The notes under the pieces: model-generated
Seen by the model: only the letters and a program-made list of their open reading frames with translations
Databases searched by the model: none
What the model was told of the DNA's origin: nothing
Program-made: the position numbers and the translations under genes
Shown here: positions 36,169 to 44,623 of the stretch, piece by piece
How positions within the stretch are numbered: the first letter of the stretch is position 1
Layout of the letters: every line of letters begins with the position of its first letter
DNA from: Rhodococcus ruber
Lineage (GTDB): Bacteria; Actinomycetota; Actinomycetes; Mycobacteriales; Mycobacteriaceae
Assembly (NCBI RefSeq): GCF_027270735.1
Contig: NZ_JAPWIJ010000005.1
Span: 310,001-374,000 of the forward strand
Length of the DNA: 64,000 bases
Direction of reading: 5' to 3'

Positions 36169-37415
36169 TCTCGACGCGCCTGTCGGTAATCGACGAGATC
36201 TTCCTCCGCACCCACCGCGGATACGGCATACCCATTGCGCTGCAAGGTATCTGGCGATCGTCCGAGACGGTGACGAGCCAGGAACTCGGCCGGGTGCACA
36301 AGGAATTGGCCGTCGGGCAACTCGGCCGCCGGGTCGGCAAGCCCCGCATACCCGGTGCCAGACTCCGCTGGGACATCTCACCGGAGTCACTTCCGCTCGA
36401 GTACGGCACCGAGTCGATCGACGACGTCATCGGATGGGCCGATACCCAGGCCGACGTTCCACTCGACCCGCAGTACGGCTCCGGTTGGCGATTGACTGCC
36501 GCTCCCCTCGCGCACGGCGGCACCGTGGTGTCGTTGGTCTGCTCGCACGCGCTGGCCGATGCGCGGGGGCTCATAGATGCTGCCGCACAGGCATTCTCCG
36601 GCGACACACCACCCGTGCCCGTCCCGCGCCCGGGCTCGGATGCCCGAGATGCGTTCACGATGGTCCTGACCGTTCTCGTACGATCCATCGCAGCGACGGC
36701 GAAGTTGTGGGTCAGCAAGAAGGCCCGAGCCGAGCTACGCGCGTTCGCCACCGCCGACACCGGCGGCGTCGCCCCGCACCGGGCGCGGCAGATGCGCGCG
36801 GTGATCGTCGATATCGATGCCGCAGAGTGGGATTCGGCGGCAGAAAGCGTTGCCGGTTCGGCCAATTCCTTGTTCGTCTCCGTCGTGGCTGCCACGATGA
36901 GAGAACTCGGTTCACCCGCCGTGACCGTCGACATCCCCTTCCGCACCGGATCCGGTGATGCCAACTCGATCGGGATGGCCACCGTCGCAGTCCGTGGAGA
37001 CGACTCGCCCGCGGACATCCGGATCGCCTGCAAGGCCGCGTTCGGAGCTCCCGTCGGAGCGCCTGCCGGCTATCCACCGGAGATCGTTCAGCTGCTCCCC
37101 CATCGCATAGCTGCGAAACTGACCTCGACACCGGGACGCGGGGAAGTGTTGTGCTCCAACATCGGCGATATCCCGAGAGCCGTCACCACCCTCGGCCCCC
37201 ACCGATCATGTGGGCTGGCCACTCGGGCGATCCACCCGAATCCGTCGAACGCAGTGTCCACCATCGGAATGTCGACCTACATCTCTCGAATGAACGGCAA
37301 CTACACGCTCTCGCTCGTGTGCACCGACGACGCCCTGGTCGGTTCGTCGGCCGAGCTCACCTCAGCGGTACAACGAGCTCTCGCGACGCGAAACCTGGCC
37401 GGTAAACCCTGGTAG
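36165..37415 (+). CDS. Condensation-domain/CoA-dependent acyltransferase-fold protein
   Basis: This 416-aa protein looks like a member of the chloramphenicol-acetyltransferase superfamily that includes NRPS condensation domains, PapA and wax-ester synthases. It has the HxxxD active-site motif as HALADARG (about residue 127) after a strand VVSLVCS. A second half contains the SLFVSVVAATMRELG helix and a later SNIGD turn that corresponds to the DFGWG-like region. No carrier-protein or adenylation gene is near, so it probably acylates a small molecule or lipid using an acyl-CoA. It is translationally coupled to the crotonase gene by a GTGA overlap. The substrate is unknown. Confidence 0.72.
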   Translation: MISTRLSVIDEIFLRTHRGYGIPIALQGIWRSSETVTSQELGRVHKELAVGQLGRRVGKPRIPGARLRWDISPESLPLEYGTESIDDVIGWADTQADVPLDPQYGSGWRLTAAPLAHGGTVVSLVCSHALADARGLIDAAAQAFSGDTPPVPVPRPGSDARDAFTMVLTVLVRSIAATAKLWVSKKARAELRAFATADTGGVAPHRARQMRAVIVDIDAAEWDSAAESVAGSANSLFVSVVAATMRELGSPAVTVDIPFRTGSGDANSIGMATVAVRGDDSPADIRIACKAAFGAPVGAPAGYPPEIVQLLPHRIAAKLTSTPGRGEVLCSNIGDIPRAVTTLGPHRSCGLATRAIHPNPSNAVSTIGMSTYISRMNGNYTLSLVCTDDALVGSSAELTSAVQRALATRNLAGKPW

Positions 37416-37431
37416 GTCTACCGTGGTCGCC

Positions 37432-37677
37432 ATGAACGAGCACGATATCCACACCAAGATCCAGCAGCTCATCGCCACCGAGCACAAGCTCCGCAGCGAG
37501 ACCCAGGCCGGCGACATCGACCCTGATACCGAGAAGGCCGAATTGGCCTCCCTCGAGCACGCTCTCGATCAGTGCTGGGACCTGCTGCGCCAGCGCCGTG
37601 CGCGCATCGACGCGGGCAAGGACCCCGATTCCGCCACCGCCAACAGCGTCAACCAAGTCGAGGGGTATTTGCAGTAA
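37432..37677 (+). CDS. DUF2630 family small protein
   Basis: This 81-aa, highly charged helical protein matches DUF2630 (IHTKIQQLIATEHKLR, LEHALDQCWDLLRQRRARI, PDSATANSVNQVEGYL). It is a coiled-coil-like cytosolic family of actinobacteria with no known function. ATG 37432 is used instead of the GTG nine bases upstream. Its stop codon directly abuts the stop of the convergent SDR gene. Confidence 0.8.
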   Translation: MNEHDIHTKIQQLIATEHKLRSETQAGDIDPDTEKAELASLEHALDQCWDLLRQRRARIDAGKDPDSATANSVNQVEGYLQ

Positions 37678-38436
37678 CTACACGATTCGATCCGTCAGCA
37701 CGTTCGGCAGAAACCGCAGCGCCGCGTCGATGCCCCGCCACTTGAGGCCCGGCAGCGCGGCGCGGCGGGTTTCGCTCTCGATCGCGTCGACCATGGCGGT
37801 CACACCCTGGTCCAGAGTGGCTGTGAGAGCGGCACTGTCGCCCGCCTTGGCGGACATGTCGGTGGCGATGAAGCCCGGCAGCAACGTGGTGACGGCGATG
37901 TCGGTTCGCGCCAGTTCGGTCGCCAGTGATTCGCCCAGCGATGCCACTGCGGCCTTGCTGGCCGAGTAGGCCGCTTTGGCTCCGGGGAGTCCCCGGTCGG
38001 CGCTGATGGACGAGACGAACACCAGGTGCCCGCGCTTCTGCTCTCTGAAGATCGACAGTGCTGCCTCGGCCTGCGACAGGGCCCCGACGAAGTTGGTGCG
38101 TGCGGTCTGCAGATTGGCCTCGGCCCGCCCGGTGCCGATCTTCGCGCCCTTGCCGAGCCCGGCATTGACGATCACTCGATCGAGGCCGCCCAGTTCGTCT
38201 CGCAACGTGCCGAACACCTCGCCCACCGCGTCGTGATCGGTGACGTCGAGGGCGCGGACCGAGACGGTGATGTTCGGGTTCTGGTGCATCAATTCCACGC
38301 GAAGTTCGTCGAGTCGCTCCACTCGCCTGGCGCACAGCGCCAGATCGCGACCCATGGCGGCGAACCGTCGGGCCATTTCCTCACCGAGCCCCGAGCTCGC
38401 TCCGGTGATCAGAATCTTGTTCCGAGTGGTCGCCAT
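37678..38436 (-). CDS. Short-chain dehydrogenase/reductase (Rv0945 homologue)
   Basis: This 252-aa SDR has the cofactor glycine motif TGASSGLG (near residue 11) and Arg residues after beta-2 (CARRVERL) that suggest NADP preference. NAG lies in IVNAGLG, the catalytic Ser in VSSISADRG and YxxxK in YSASKAA. Substrate is unknown. In M. tuberculosis, Rv0945, an SDR, lies beside pgi. Here 5.7 kb of accessory genes separate them. It is divergent from the flavoprotein gene with only 29 bp between starts. Confidence 0.9.
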   Translation of the reverse strand: MATTRNKILITGASSGLGEEMARRFAAMGRDLALCARRVERLDELRVELMHQNPNITVSVRALDVTDHDAVGEVFGTLRDELGGLDRVIVNAGLGKGAKIGTGRAEANLQTARTNFVGALSQAEAALSIFREQKRGHLVFVSSISADRGLPGAKAAYSASKAAVASLGESLATELARTDIAVTTLLPGFIATDMSAKAGDSAALTATLDQGVTAMVDAIESETRRAALPGLKWRGIDAALRFLPNVLTDRIV

Positions 38437-38465
38437 AAACGGCGAGCCTATGTCACTGTGGAGTG

Positions 38466-39908
38466 ATGGCCCCAGAGAGCTCGGAATTCGATGTCATCGT
38501 TATCGGCGGTGGCCCGGTCGGCGAGAACGCCGCACAGTACGCAATACAGGGCAGCGATCGCACCGCAGTGATCGTCGAACACGAATTGCTCGGCGGTGAA
38601 TGCTCCTACTGGGCTTGCATGCCCAGCAAGGCTCTGCTGCGTCCGAGCGAGGTTCTCGAGACCGCGCGAAACATGCCGGGAGTCAAAGAACTGGTGGGCG
38701 ATCAGCCCCTCGATGCCGACGCCATTCTGGCCCGGCGCGAGTCCTACACTCACAGCCTGGACGACTCCTCGCAGGTGACGTGGGCCGAGTCGGCCGGCAT
38801 CTCGGTGATCCGTGGCCACGGGCGACTCACCGGGGTCAAGACCGTCGAGGTCGACGGCCGCACACTCACTGCTCGCCACGCTGTAGTCCTCGCCACCGGA
38901 ACCACCGCGTCGGTACCGAACACCCCCGGCCTACGCGACGCCCAGCCGTGGATCTCCCGCGATGCCACCAACATTCACGAGACGCCCGGGCACATCGCGG
39001 TCATCGGCGGTGGCGTCGTCGCCACGGAGGCGGCCACCTGGTTGCTCTCTCTGGGAGCGAAGGTGACGATGATCGTTCGCGGATCGTCGCTGCTGGCCGG
39101 GTCCGAACCCTTCGCCGGTCAACTGGTCGCCGAGGCTCTGAAGAAACGCGGCGCAACGATCATGCTCGACGCCTCCCTCGAGTCGGTGTCACGAGAGAAC
39201 CCGGCCGCCAGCGGCATCGGTCGAATCCACGGCGGCCCGGTCACCCTCACGGTCGGCGGTGACGCCCTCGTCGTCGACGAGGTTCTGGTCGCGGCAGGCC
39301 GAACCCCGGCGAGCAAGGATCTAGGACTGTCCACCGTCGGACTCACCGACAGCGGATACGTCGAGGTGAACGATCACCTCAATGTTGCAGACCACGACTG
39401 GCTGTACGCAGTGGGTGACGTCAACGGCCGTGCGCCGCTGACGCACATGGGGAAGTATCAGGGCCGGGTGGCAGGAGACGTCATTGCAGCCAGGGCAGAG
39501 GGAAAGCCGTTGGACCGGAAGCGATTCCGCGCCACTGCGGATCACGGGCAGATCCCCCAGGTGGTGTTCACGCCCGTCGAGGTGGCATCCGTCGGACTGA
39601 CCGAGGCGAAGGCCCGCGACGGAGGCATCGACGTCGAGATCGTGACGCAGGACATCGCCGTCGCGGGTTCGTCTCTGCAGCAGGACGATTACTCGGGCCG
39701 TGCGCAGCTCGTGATCGACCGCGCCACCGACACGATAGTGGGCGCGACGTTCGTCGGGCCGGGCGTCGCGGAGCTCGTTCATGCCGCCACCGTCGCCGTG
39801 GTCGGCAAGGTCTCGCTCGACGATCTGTGGCATGCGGTGCCGTCGTATCCGACCGTCAGCGAGATCTGGCTCCGGCTCCTCGAGGCTCGTCGAACAACCG
39901 ATCACTGA
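38466..39908 (+). CDS. Pyridine nucleotide-disulfide oxidoreductase (dihydrolipoamide-dehydrogenase-like), atypical
   Basis: This 480-aa FAD flavoprotein of the glutathione/lipoamide reductase family has the FAD motif VIGGGPVGENAAQY, a redox-active CxxxxC as GGECSYWACMPSKALL, and the NAD motif VIGGGVVATEAATWL. A second FAD segment is YAVGDVNGRAPLTHMGKYQGR, and the C-terminus is a dimerisation domain. The C-terminal His-Pro-Thr-x-x-Glu that supplies the catalytic base in disulfide reductases reads YPTVSE, with Tyr for His. It is therefore more likely an NAD(P)H oxidase or quinone reductase than a lipoamide dehydrogenase. LpdA (Rv3303c) of M. tuberculosis is a comparable case from memory. The stop overlaps the convergent APC gene by 7 bp. 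Confidence 0.85.
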   Translation: MAPESSEFDVIVIGGGPVGENAAQYAIQGSDRTAVIVEHELLGGECSYWACMPSKALLRPSEVLETARNMPGVKELVGDQPLDADAILARRESYTHSLDDSSQVTWAESAGISVIRGHGRLTGVKTVEVDGRTLTARHAVVLATGTTASVPNTPGLRDAQPWISRDATNIHETPGHIAVIGGGVVATEAATWLLSLGAKVTMIVRGSSLLAGSEPFAGQLVAEALKKRGATIMLDASLESVSRENPAASGIGRIHGGPVTLTVGGDALVVDEVLVAAGRTPASKDLGLSTVGLTDSGYVEVNDHLNVADHDWLYAVGDVNGRAPLTHMGKYQGRVAGDVIAARAEGKPLDRKRFRATADHGQIPQVVFTPVEVASVGLTEAKARDGGIDVEIVTQDIAVAGSSLQQDDYSGRAQLVIDRATDTIVGATFVGPGVAELVHAATVAVVGKVSLDDLWHAVPSYPTVSEIWLRLLEARRTTDH

Positions 39909-41308
39909 CGCATGTAGGCCGCGGCAATGCCCTCGTAGGTCTTCGGGTCGGCACGCCTGATGCGCAGTGCCACCAAGACCCCGAGGATCGCGGCGAGAAC
40001 GAGAACCACAGGGATCGCGTTCACGATCGCGGAATCGGAACCGGTCAGGATGCTGTAATGCGTTCCAGCGAGTACCAATCCGGTCATGAACCCGACGAAT
40101 CCGATGCCGGGGGCAATCCCGGTGCGCCACAGTGAGCGCTCCGGATGGCCGATGAAGAACACCACCACCGACAGCGCCGCAGCGGCTTGAAGGGCGATCA
40201 CCCCGAGGGTGCCGAGGCCGATGGCACCGGCGGCGTAGATCAGGTACGGGTCGGCACCGGTCACCGCGAACGCGGCCAGTGAGAGTGCAGCAACGACCGA
40301 GGCGGTGATGCTGCCGATGTGCGGGCTCGAGTGACGTGGGTGAATTCGGCCCAACCGCACCGGAAGTACGCGCTCTCGCCCGAGGGCGAACAGATATCGA
40401 CTGGCCGCGTTGTGCACGGCGAGATACGACGCGAGCACACTGGTGCACAGCAGCACCGCGGTACCGTCGTACAGCACTGTTCCTCCGTACTGCTGCGCCA
40501 GCGTGAACAGAAGATTGCCCAGTTCGGTCTGAGCCAGCACCGGTGCGTCGATTCCACCCGCGGCCCCGACGATGATCCAACTCGTCAGTACGTAGAAGAC
40601 CGCGATGAGCGTGACCGCGATGAACGTCGCGCGCGGGATGCTGCGCCTGGGATCCTTGGTTTCTTCGCCGTACAGTGCCGCGGACTCGAAACCGATGAAG
40701 CTCGAAAAGGCGAACATCATCGCTATCCCCAGCGATCCGGAGAACACCTGCGTCGGAGTGAACGACTCCAGTGGCACTGCCGCAGTTCCCTTGTTGCCCA
40801 CCACCAAGACGTTGAACACCGTCAGAAAAGCGAACTCGAGCACCATCAGCGTTCCCAACACCTTGGCCGAGAGGTCGGCATTTCTGAACCCCAGGAATGC
40901 GACGATCACGACAGCGGCTGCCGTGAAGACGTACCACGGAATGTCGATACCGGAATCGGCGAATACCAGATGGGTGAAATATCCGAATGCGCCCGAAAGC
41001 CCGCACGCCAGCGAGGTATACGCGACAACTGCGACATATGCGGCAGCAACACCGGGCGGCTTGCCCAGCGCAAGGCCGATGTAGGTGTAGAACGCACCTG
41101 TGCTGTACACCTGCTGGCTGATCGCCGCGAAACCCACCGAGAAGCACAGCAGCACAACGGCACTGATCGCGTACGCCGCCGGCAGACCGGCACCGTTTCC
41201 ACGTATCAGAGCCAACGGTACGTTACCGATCATGGCCGCCATCGGCGCCGCGGCAGCCACCACCAGAAATACCACTCGTCCGGTGGTCAGAGTACGTCGA
41301 TCGGACAT
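39902..41308 (-). CDS. APC-superfamily amino acid/polyamine permease
   Basis: This 468-aa transporter has about twelve membrane helices with APC features. Helix 1 has an AAAAPMAAMIGNVPLALIRGNGAG unwound-substrate-site stretch, helix 6 reads FSSFIGFESAALYGEETKDPRRSIPRA, the signature loop of the family, and helix 8-9 has ASRYLFALGRERVLP. It should import an amino acid or amine by proton symport or exchange. The substrate cannot be fixed from sequence. Neighbouring genes give no strong pathway hint. Confidence 0.88.
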   Translation of the reverse strand: MSDRRTLTTGRVVFLVVAAAAPMAAMIGNVPLALIRGNGAGLPAAYAISAVVLLCFSVGFAAISQQVYSTGAFYTYIGLALGKPPGVAAAYVAVVAYTSLACGLSGAFGYFTHLVFADSGIDIPWYVFTAAAVVIVAFLGFRNADLSAKVLGTLMVLEFAFLTVFNVLVVGNKGTAAVPLESFTPTQVFSGSLGIAMMFAFSSFIGFESAALYGEETKDPRRSIPRATFIAVTLIAVFYVLTSWIIVGAAGGIDAPVLAQTELGNLLFTLAQQYGGTVLYDGTAVLLCTSVLASYLAVHNAASRYLFALGRERVLPVRLGRIHPRHSSPHIGSITASVVAALSLAAFAVTGADPYLIYAAGAIGLGTLGVIALQAAAALSVVVFFIGHPERSLWRTGIAPGIGFVGFMTGLVLAGTHYSILTGSDSAIVNAIPVVLVLAAILGVLVALRIRRADPKTYEGIAAAYMRQ

Positions 41309-41346
41309 CGTTGGGACGCTACTCGCAGAGGGAGCAGAATGCTGAC

Positions 41347-41940
41347 ATGGAATACGAGCGTGGATTCGACAGACTGGTCAACTTCAGCGACGCCGTGGTC
41401 GCTATTGCCGCGACATTGCTCATTCTTCCCTTGGTGGAGCTGGCCGAACCGGACGAAAGCGCACAATTCGTCGATATTCTGCGTGACCACGGGGTCGAGC
41501 TGTTCGCGTTTGCACTCAGCTTTCTGGTCATCTTCTCGCAGTGGCTGAGCCATCATCGCGTCTTCCGAAACCTGGTCGGATACACCCGGAGTCTGATGTG
41601 GGTGAACTTCGTCTGGTTGTTGTCCATAGTGTTTCTGCCGTTTCCCACCAAGTTGATCGCCGAGAAGAGCGGCTACGACGCGAGCGCGTCACCGCTCTAC
41701 GTCGCGACCATCGCGGTGTCGGTGATCGCAATGTTCGTGGCCGACGTGATCGTGTCTCGGCACCCGAACATCGTCGCGACCGACACCCCGACGTCCGGCA
41801 GCACGCGCAACGGAGCCATCACTTCGGCACTGATGCTGGTGGCCCTGGGGCTGTCGTTCACCCCGCTCGGTCTGTGGTCGCTCCTGATTCTGTTGCTCAC
41901 CGCGCCGATCAACCGCCTCGAGAATCGAGTGGCCAAGTAG
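41347..41940 (+). CDS. TMEM175-family (DUF1211) potassium channel-like membrane protein
   Basis: This 197-aa protein has about six transmembrane helices. The first carries the TMEM175 signature FSDAVVAIAATLLILPL, preceded by RLVN (R-x-x-x-FSD), which forms the potassium filter in bacterial TMEM175 channels. A second family block is WLSHHRVFRNL. Bacterial members form tetrameric K+ channels in the cytoplasmic membrane. ATG 41347 is the start that gives MEYERGFDRLVNFSD. An earlier ATG (41311) lacks family similarity. The IclR gene follows after 9 bp. Confidence 0.85.
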   Translation: MEYERGFDRLVNFSDAVVAIAATLLILPLVELAEPDESAQFVDILRDHGVELFAFALSFLVIFSQWLSHHRVFRNLVGYTRSLMWVNFVWLLSIVFLPFPTKLIAEKSGYDASASPLYVATIAVSVIAMFVADVIVSRHPNIVATDTPTSGSTRNGAITSALMLVALGLSFTPLGLWSLLILLLTAPINRLENRVAK

Positions 41941-41949
41941 ATTGGATGT

Positions 41950-42726
41950 GTGAGTACCGAGAGCACGTCGAAGCAACAGCCGCTTCTCGTGCTGGGCAAG
42001 ATCACCGAGATACTCGACGCCTTCTCGTTCGACCGTCCCTCGTTGACTCTGGGTGAGATTCAACAGACCACCGGACTGCCGACATCGACTGTCCAGCGTC
42101 TGGTCACCAACCTGGTGCAGCAGAGATTTCTGGACCGGAGCGGCGATCGCATTCGCATCGGGGTGCGCATGGCCTACTGGGCCGCGACGGCAACCAAGGA
42201 CCTCGACGTACTGTCGGTCGTCAACCCGATACTCAAGGACATGCGTGATCTGACGACCGAAACGGCGTGCTTCTTTCGGCCCGAGCAGAACTACCGTGTG
42301 TGCGTCGCGATCGCCGAGACCCGGCATGCGTTGCGACGAGACATGTACGTGGGCAAGGTCATCCCGCTCAGCGCGGGATCGGCCAGCCGCGTCCTGCTGG
42401 CCTGGGATTCGGAACTTGCCGAGCGTGTTCTCTCCCGCGACCTCGAATCGATGACCGAGCAGACGGTGACCGAGGCCGCGACGATGCGACCGTTGTTGGC
42501 GCAGACCAGGTCCGACGGCTACGCGATCACGACCGGTGAGCGTGAAACCGGAGCGTCGGGCCTGTCTGCTCCGGTGTTCGACTCGGCGGCGGACATAGTC
42601 GGTGCCGTCACGATCAGCGGGCCGACACTGCGGATGCCGCAATCGCAGTGCGAGGCCTGGGTGGATCTGCTGATCTCCCACGCTGAGCAAATCACGAGAA
42701 CCCTGGGCGGCCGCTACCCCGCGTGA
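41950..42726 (+). CDS. IclR-family transcriptional regulator
   Basis: This 258-aa regulator has the IclR winged helix (about residues 12-75: LGKITEILDAFS, LTLGEIQQTTGLPTSTVQRLVTNLV) and the effector-binding domain (about 90-255) with IPLSAGSASRVLLAW and SGLSAPVFDSAADIVGAVTISGP. It starts with GTG. The gene is convergent with, and overlaps by 13 bp, a catabolic gene cluster (42714-47268) that it most likely controls. The cluster promoter lies 4.5 kb away near 47340, where palindromes are seen. Confidence 0.9.
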   Translation: MSTESTSKQQPLLVLGKITEILDAFSFDRPSLTLGEIQQTTGLPTSTVQRLVTNLVQQRFLDRSGDRIRIGVRMAYWAATATKDLDVLSVVNPILKDMRDLTTETACFFRPEQNYRVCVAIAETRHALRRDMYVGKVIPLSAGSASRVLLAWDSELAERVLSRDLESMTEQTVTEAATMRPLLAQTRSDGYAITTGERETGASGLSAPVFDSAADIVGAVTISGPTLRMPQSQCEAWVDLLISHAEQITRTLGGRYPA

Positions 42727-43703
42727 CCCCACGCGTCGGGATTCACCGGATGCGGCGGCATCGAACCGCGGAACATCGCTGCTGCGTTGGCAGCGCACAG
42801 CCGTGCCATCTCCGAACGCACCGACACCGTCGCGCTTCCCACATGGGGGAGCAACACTGTGTTCGGCAGGTCAGCCAGCCCTGGCTCGAGGGCCGGTTCG
42901 CGTTCGTAGACGTCCAAACCTGCTGCGGCAACCGTTCCCTCGCGAAGCGCGGTGACCAGAGCGGCCTCGTCGATCACCGGCCCCCGCGCAGTGTTGATCA
43001 CGATCGCCGACGGCTTCATCGCCGCGAGTACCTCCGCGTCGACCAGATGGTGGGTGGAATCCGACAACGGCACATGAAGGGAGAGAAAGTCGCTGGTCGT
43101 GACGATCTCGTCCCACGACGCGTGCACGACGCGACCCGCGAATTCCCCGAGCTCGTCGTCGGAGACCTCTCGGTCGCCGGGCGGGCGGGGACAGAACTTG
43201 ACCGTCATGCCGAAGCCCAGTGCTCGGCGAGCGGTGGCGCGGGCAATACGACCGAAGCCGGCCAGCCCCAGCACCCGGCCCGAGACATCGCTGCCGAGAA
43301 GCAGTTCCGGCTCCCATCCGGTGAACGAGCCGGAACGGACGAATGCATCGGCCTCGACAGCACGCCGTGCCGTCGACAGGATCAGCAGCATGGCGATGTC
43401 CGCGGTCGAATCCGTCAGCACCCCAGGCGTATTGGCGACCGTGATGCCGCGTTCGGTTGCAGCTGCGACGTCGATGTTGTCGAATCCAACGGCGTAATTG
43501 GATATCCCGACGAGTGACGCCGAGGCCAGCAACTCCGCATCGAACCGGTCCCGCAACTGGGAGACGACAACCGCATAGTCGCCCGAAGCGCATGCGTCGA
43601 CCAACTGCTCGTGATCGACCTCCCGGAGATCCACTTCCCCGGCGGCGCGCAGAATATCCATACCCGGAGACGGGATCTCGGTGGTGACGAGGATGCGACT
43701 CAT
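42714..43703 (-). CDS. D-isomer-specific 2-hydroxyacid dehydrogenase
   Basis: This 329-aa enzyme reduces a 2-oxoacid such as glyoxylate or hydroxypyruvate, or oxidises the D-hydroxyacid, with NAD(P)H. It has the NAD motif GRVLGLAGFGRIARATARRA (about 145-165), substrate Arg in NTARGPVIDE, a Glu in YEREPALEPG and the catalytic His in LLPHVGSAT. ATG 43703 gives MSRILVTTEIPSPGMD, the normal start. It overlaps the lyase stop (ATGA), so it is the last gene of a coupled four-gene operon. Confidence 0.9.
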   Translation of the reverse strand: MSRILVTTEIPSPGMDILRAAGEVDLREVDHEQLVDACASGDYAVVVSQLRDRFDAELLASASLVGISNYAVGFDNIDVAAATERGITVANTPGVLTDSTADIAMLLILSTARRAVEADAFVRSGSFTGWEPELLLGSDVSGRVLGLAGFGRIARATARRALGFGMTVKFCPRPPGDREVSDDELGEFAGRVVHASWDEIVTTSDFLSLHVPLSDSTHHLVDAEVLAAMKPSAIVINTARGPVIDEAALVTALREGTVAAAGLDVYEREPALEPGLADLPNTVLLPHVGSATVSVRSEMARLCAANAAAMFRGSMPPHPVNPDAWGHAG

Positions 43704-44623
43704 ACGACCCACTCGAATACGTGGGCCTCGGACCGTGCACCCTGAACCGTTTTCGATCTCATGGGTTCGCCCAGTTCTGAGAGCAACCCTTCCGACAGAG
43801 TCACCAAGGCAGCCAACGTTGCCGGCTCGAACCAGTCCGGCCGCGTCGCAAAGAGAATGTCCTCCGACGAGGTGTTGCCGCTGGCACCGGGGGCGAAGGG
43901 GCACCCGCCCAGCCCACCGAGCGAACCGTCGACCATCGTTGCTCCCGCGGAGATCGCGGCGAGAGTGTTCGCAACCCCCAGGCCCCAGGTGTCGTGACCG
44001 TGGAACACCACTCTGCGATCCGGAGTTTCGGCTCGCACGCGCTCGATCAGCGACTGCACCTGCACCGGAACTGCCTGCCCCAGGGTGTCACAGATGACGA
44101 TATCTGTTGCGCCGGTGGCTCGTTCGTCGTTGGCGATCTCGATGACCCGATCCGGCGGCACCTGGCCCTCGAACGGGCAGGTGAAGGACGTCGCGATGCA
44201 CAGCTCGATCTCCCCGCCCACCGAGCGCGTGATGTCGATGGCATCGGGCATGGCCGCGAGCGACACCTCGGTGGTACGACCGATGTTGGCCTGATTGTGC
44301 GAGTCCGACGCGGAGAAGCAGTACTGGAAGTTTCGAGCGCCTGCGGCGGCTGCCTTCTCCACGTGGCGTGGAGTGGCTACCCACACCCAGCATCGCGCGA
44401 GTTCGTCGGCGGTCAATTCGCCGACGACCTCGAGGGTGTTGGCCATCGGCGGCACCTTGTCTCCCCGCGCCATCGATCCGATTTCCAGCGACGGCACACC
44501 GAGTTCGATGAGCGCCCTGATGATCTCGAGCTTGCGTTCGGTGGAGAGCATCTTGCCGGTGAGCTGAAGTCCGTCGCGCATGGTGACGTCGCGCAGCTGC
44601 GCGGCGGGGGTGAATCGGTACAT
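43700..44623 (-). CDS. HMG-CoA-lyase-like enzyme (DRE-TIM family)
   Basis: This 307-aa TIM-barrel lyase has the metal- and substrate-binding RDGLQ near the N-terminus, SFTCPFEGQVPPDRV, CDTLGQAVP, HGHDTWGLGVANTLAA with the His ligands, and the catalytic-Cys loop GGCPFAPGASGNTSSED. These match 3-hydroxy-3-methylglutaryl-CoA lyase and relatives that split a 3-hydroxyacyl-CoA into acetyl-CoA plus a keto acid. The neighbouring CoA-transferase could activate the free acid. The true substrate is open (HMG, citramalyl or another branched acid). Its ATG follows the TAG of the CoA-transferase gene with no gap. Confidence 0.88.
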   Translation of the reverse strand: MYRFTPAAQLRDVTMRDGLQLTGKMLSTERKLEIIRALIELGVPSLEIGSMARGDKVPPMANTLEVVGELTADELARCWVWVATPRHVEKAAAAGARNFQYCFSASDSHNQANIGRTTEVSLAAMPDAIDITRSVGGEIELCIATSFTCPFEGQVPPDRVIEIANDERATGATDIVICDTLGQAVPVQVQSLIERVRAETPDRRVVFHGHDTWGLGVANTLAAISAGATMVDGSLGGLGGCPFAPGASGNTSSEDILFATRPDWFEPATLAALVTLSEGLLSELGEPMRSKTVQGARSEAHVFEWVV

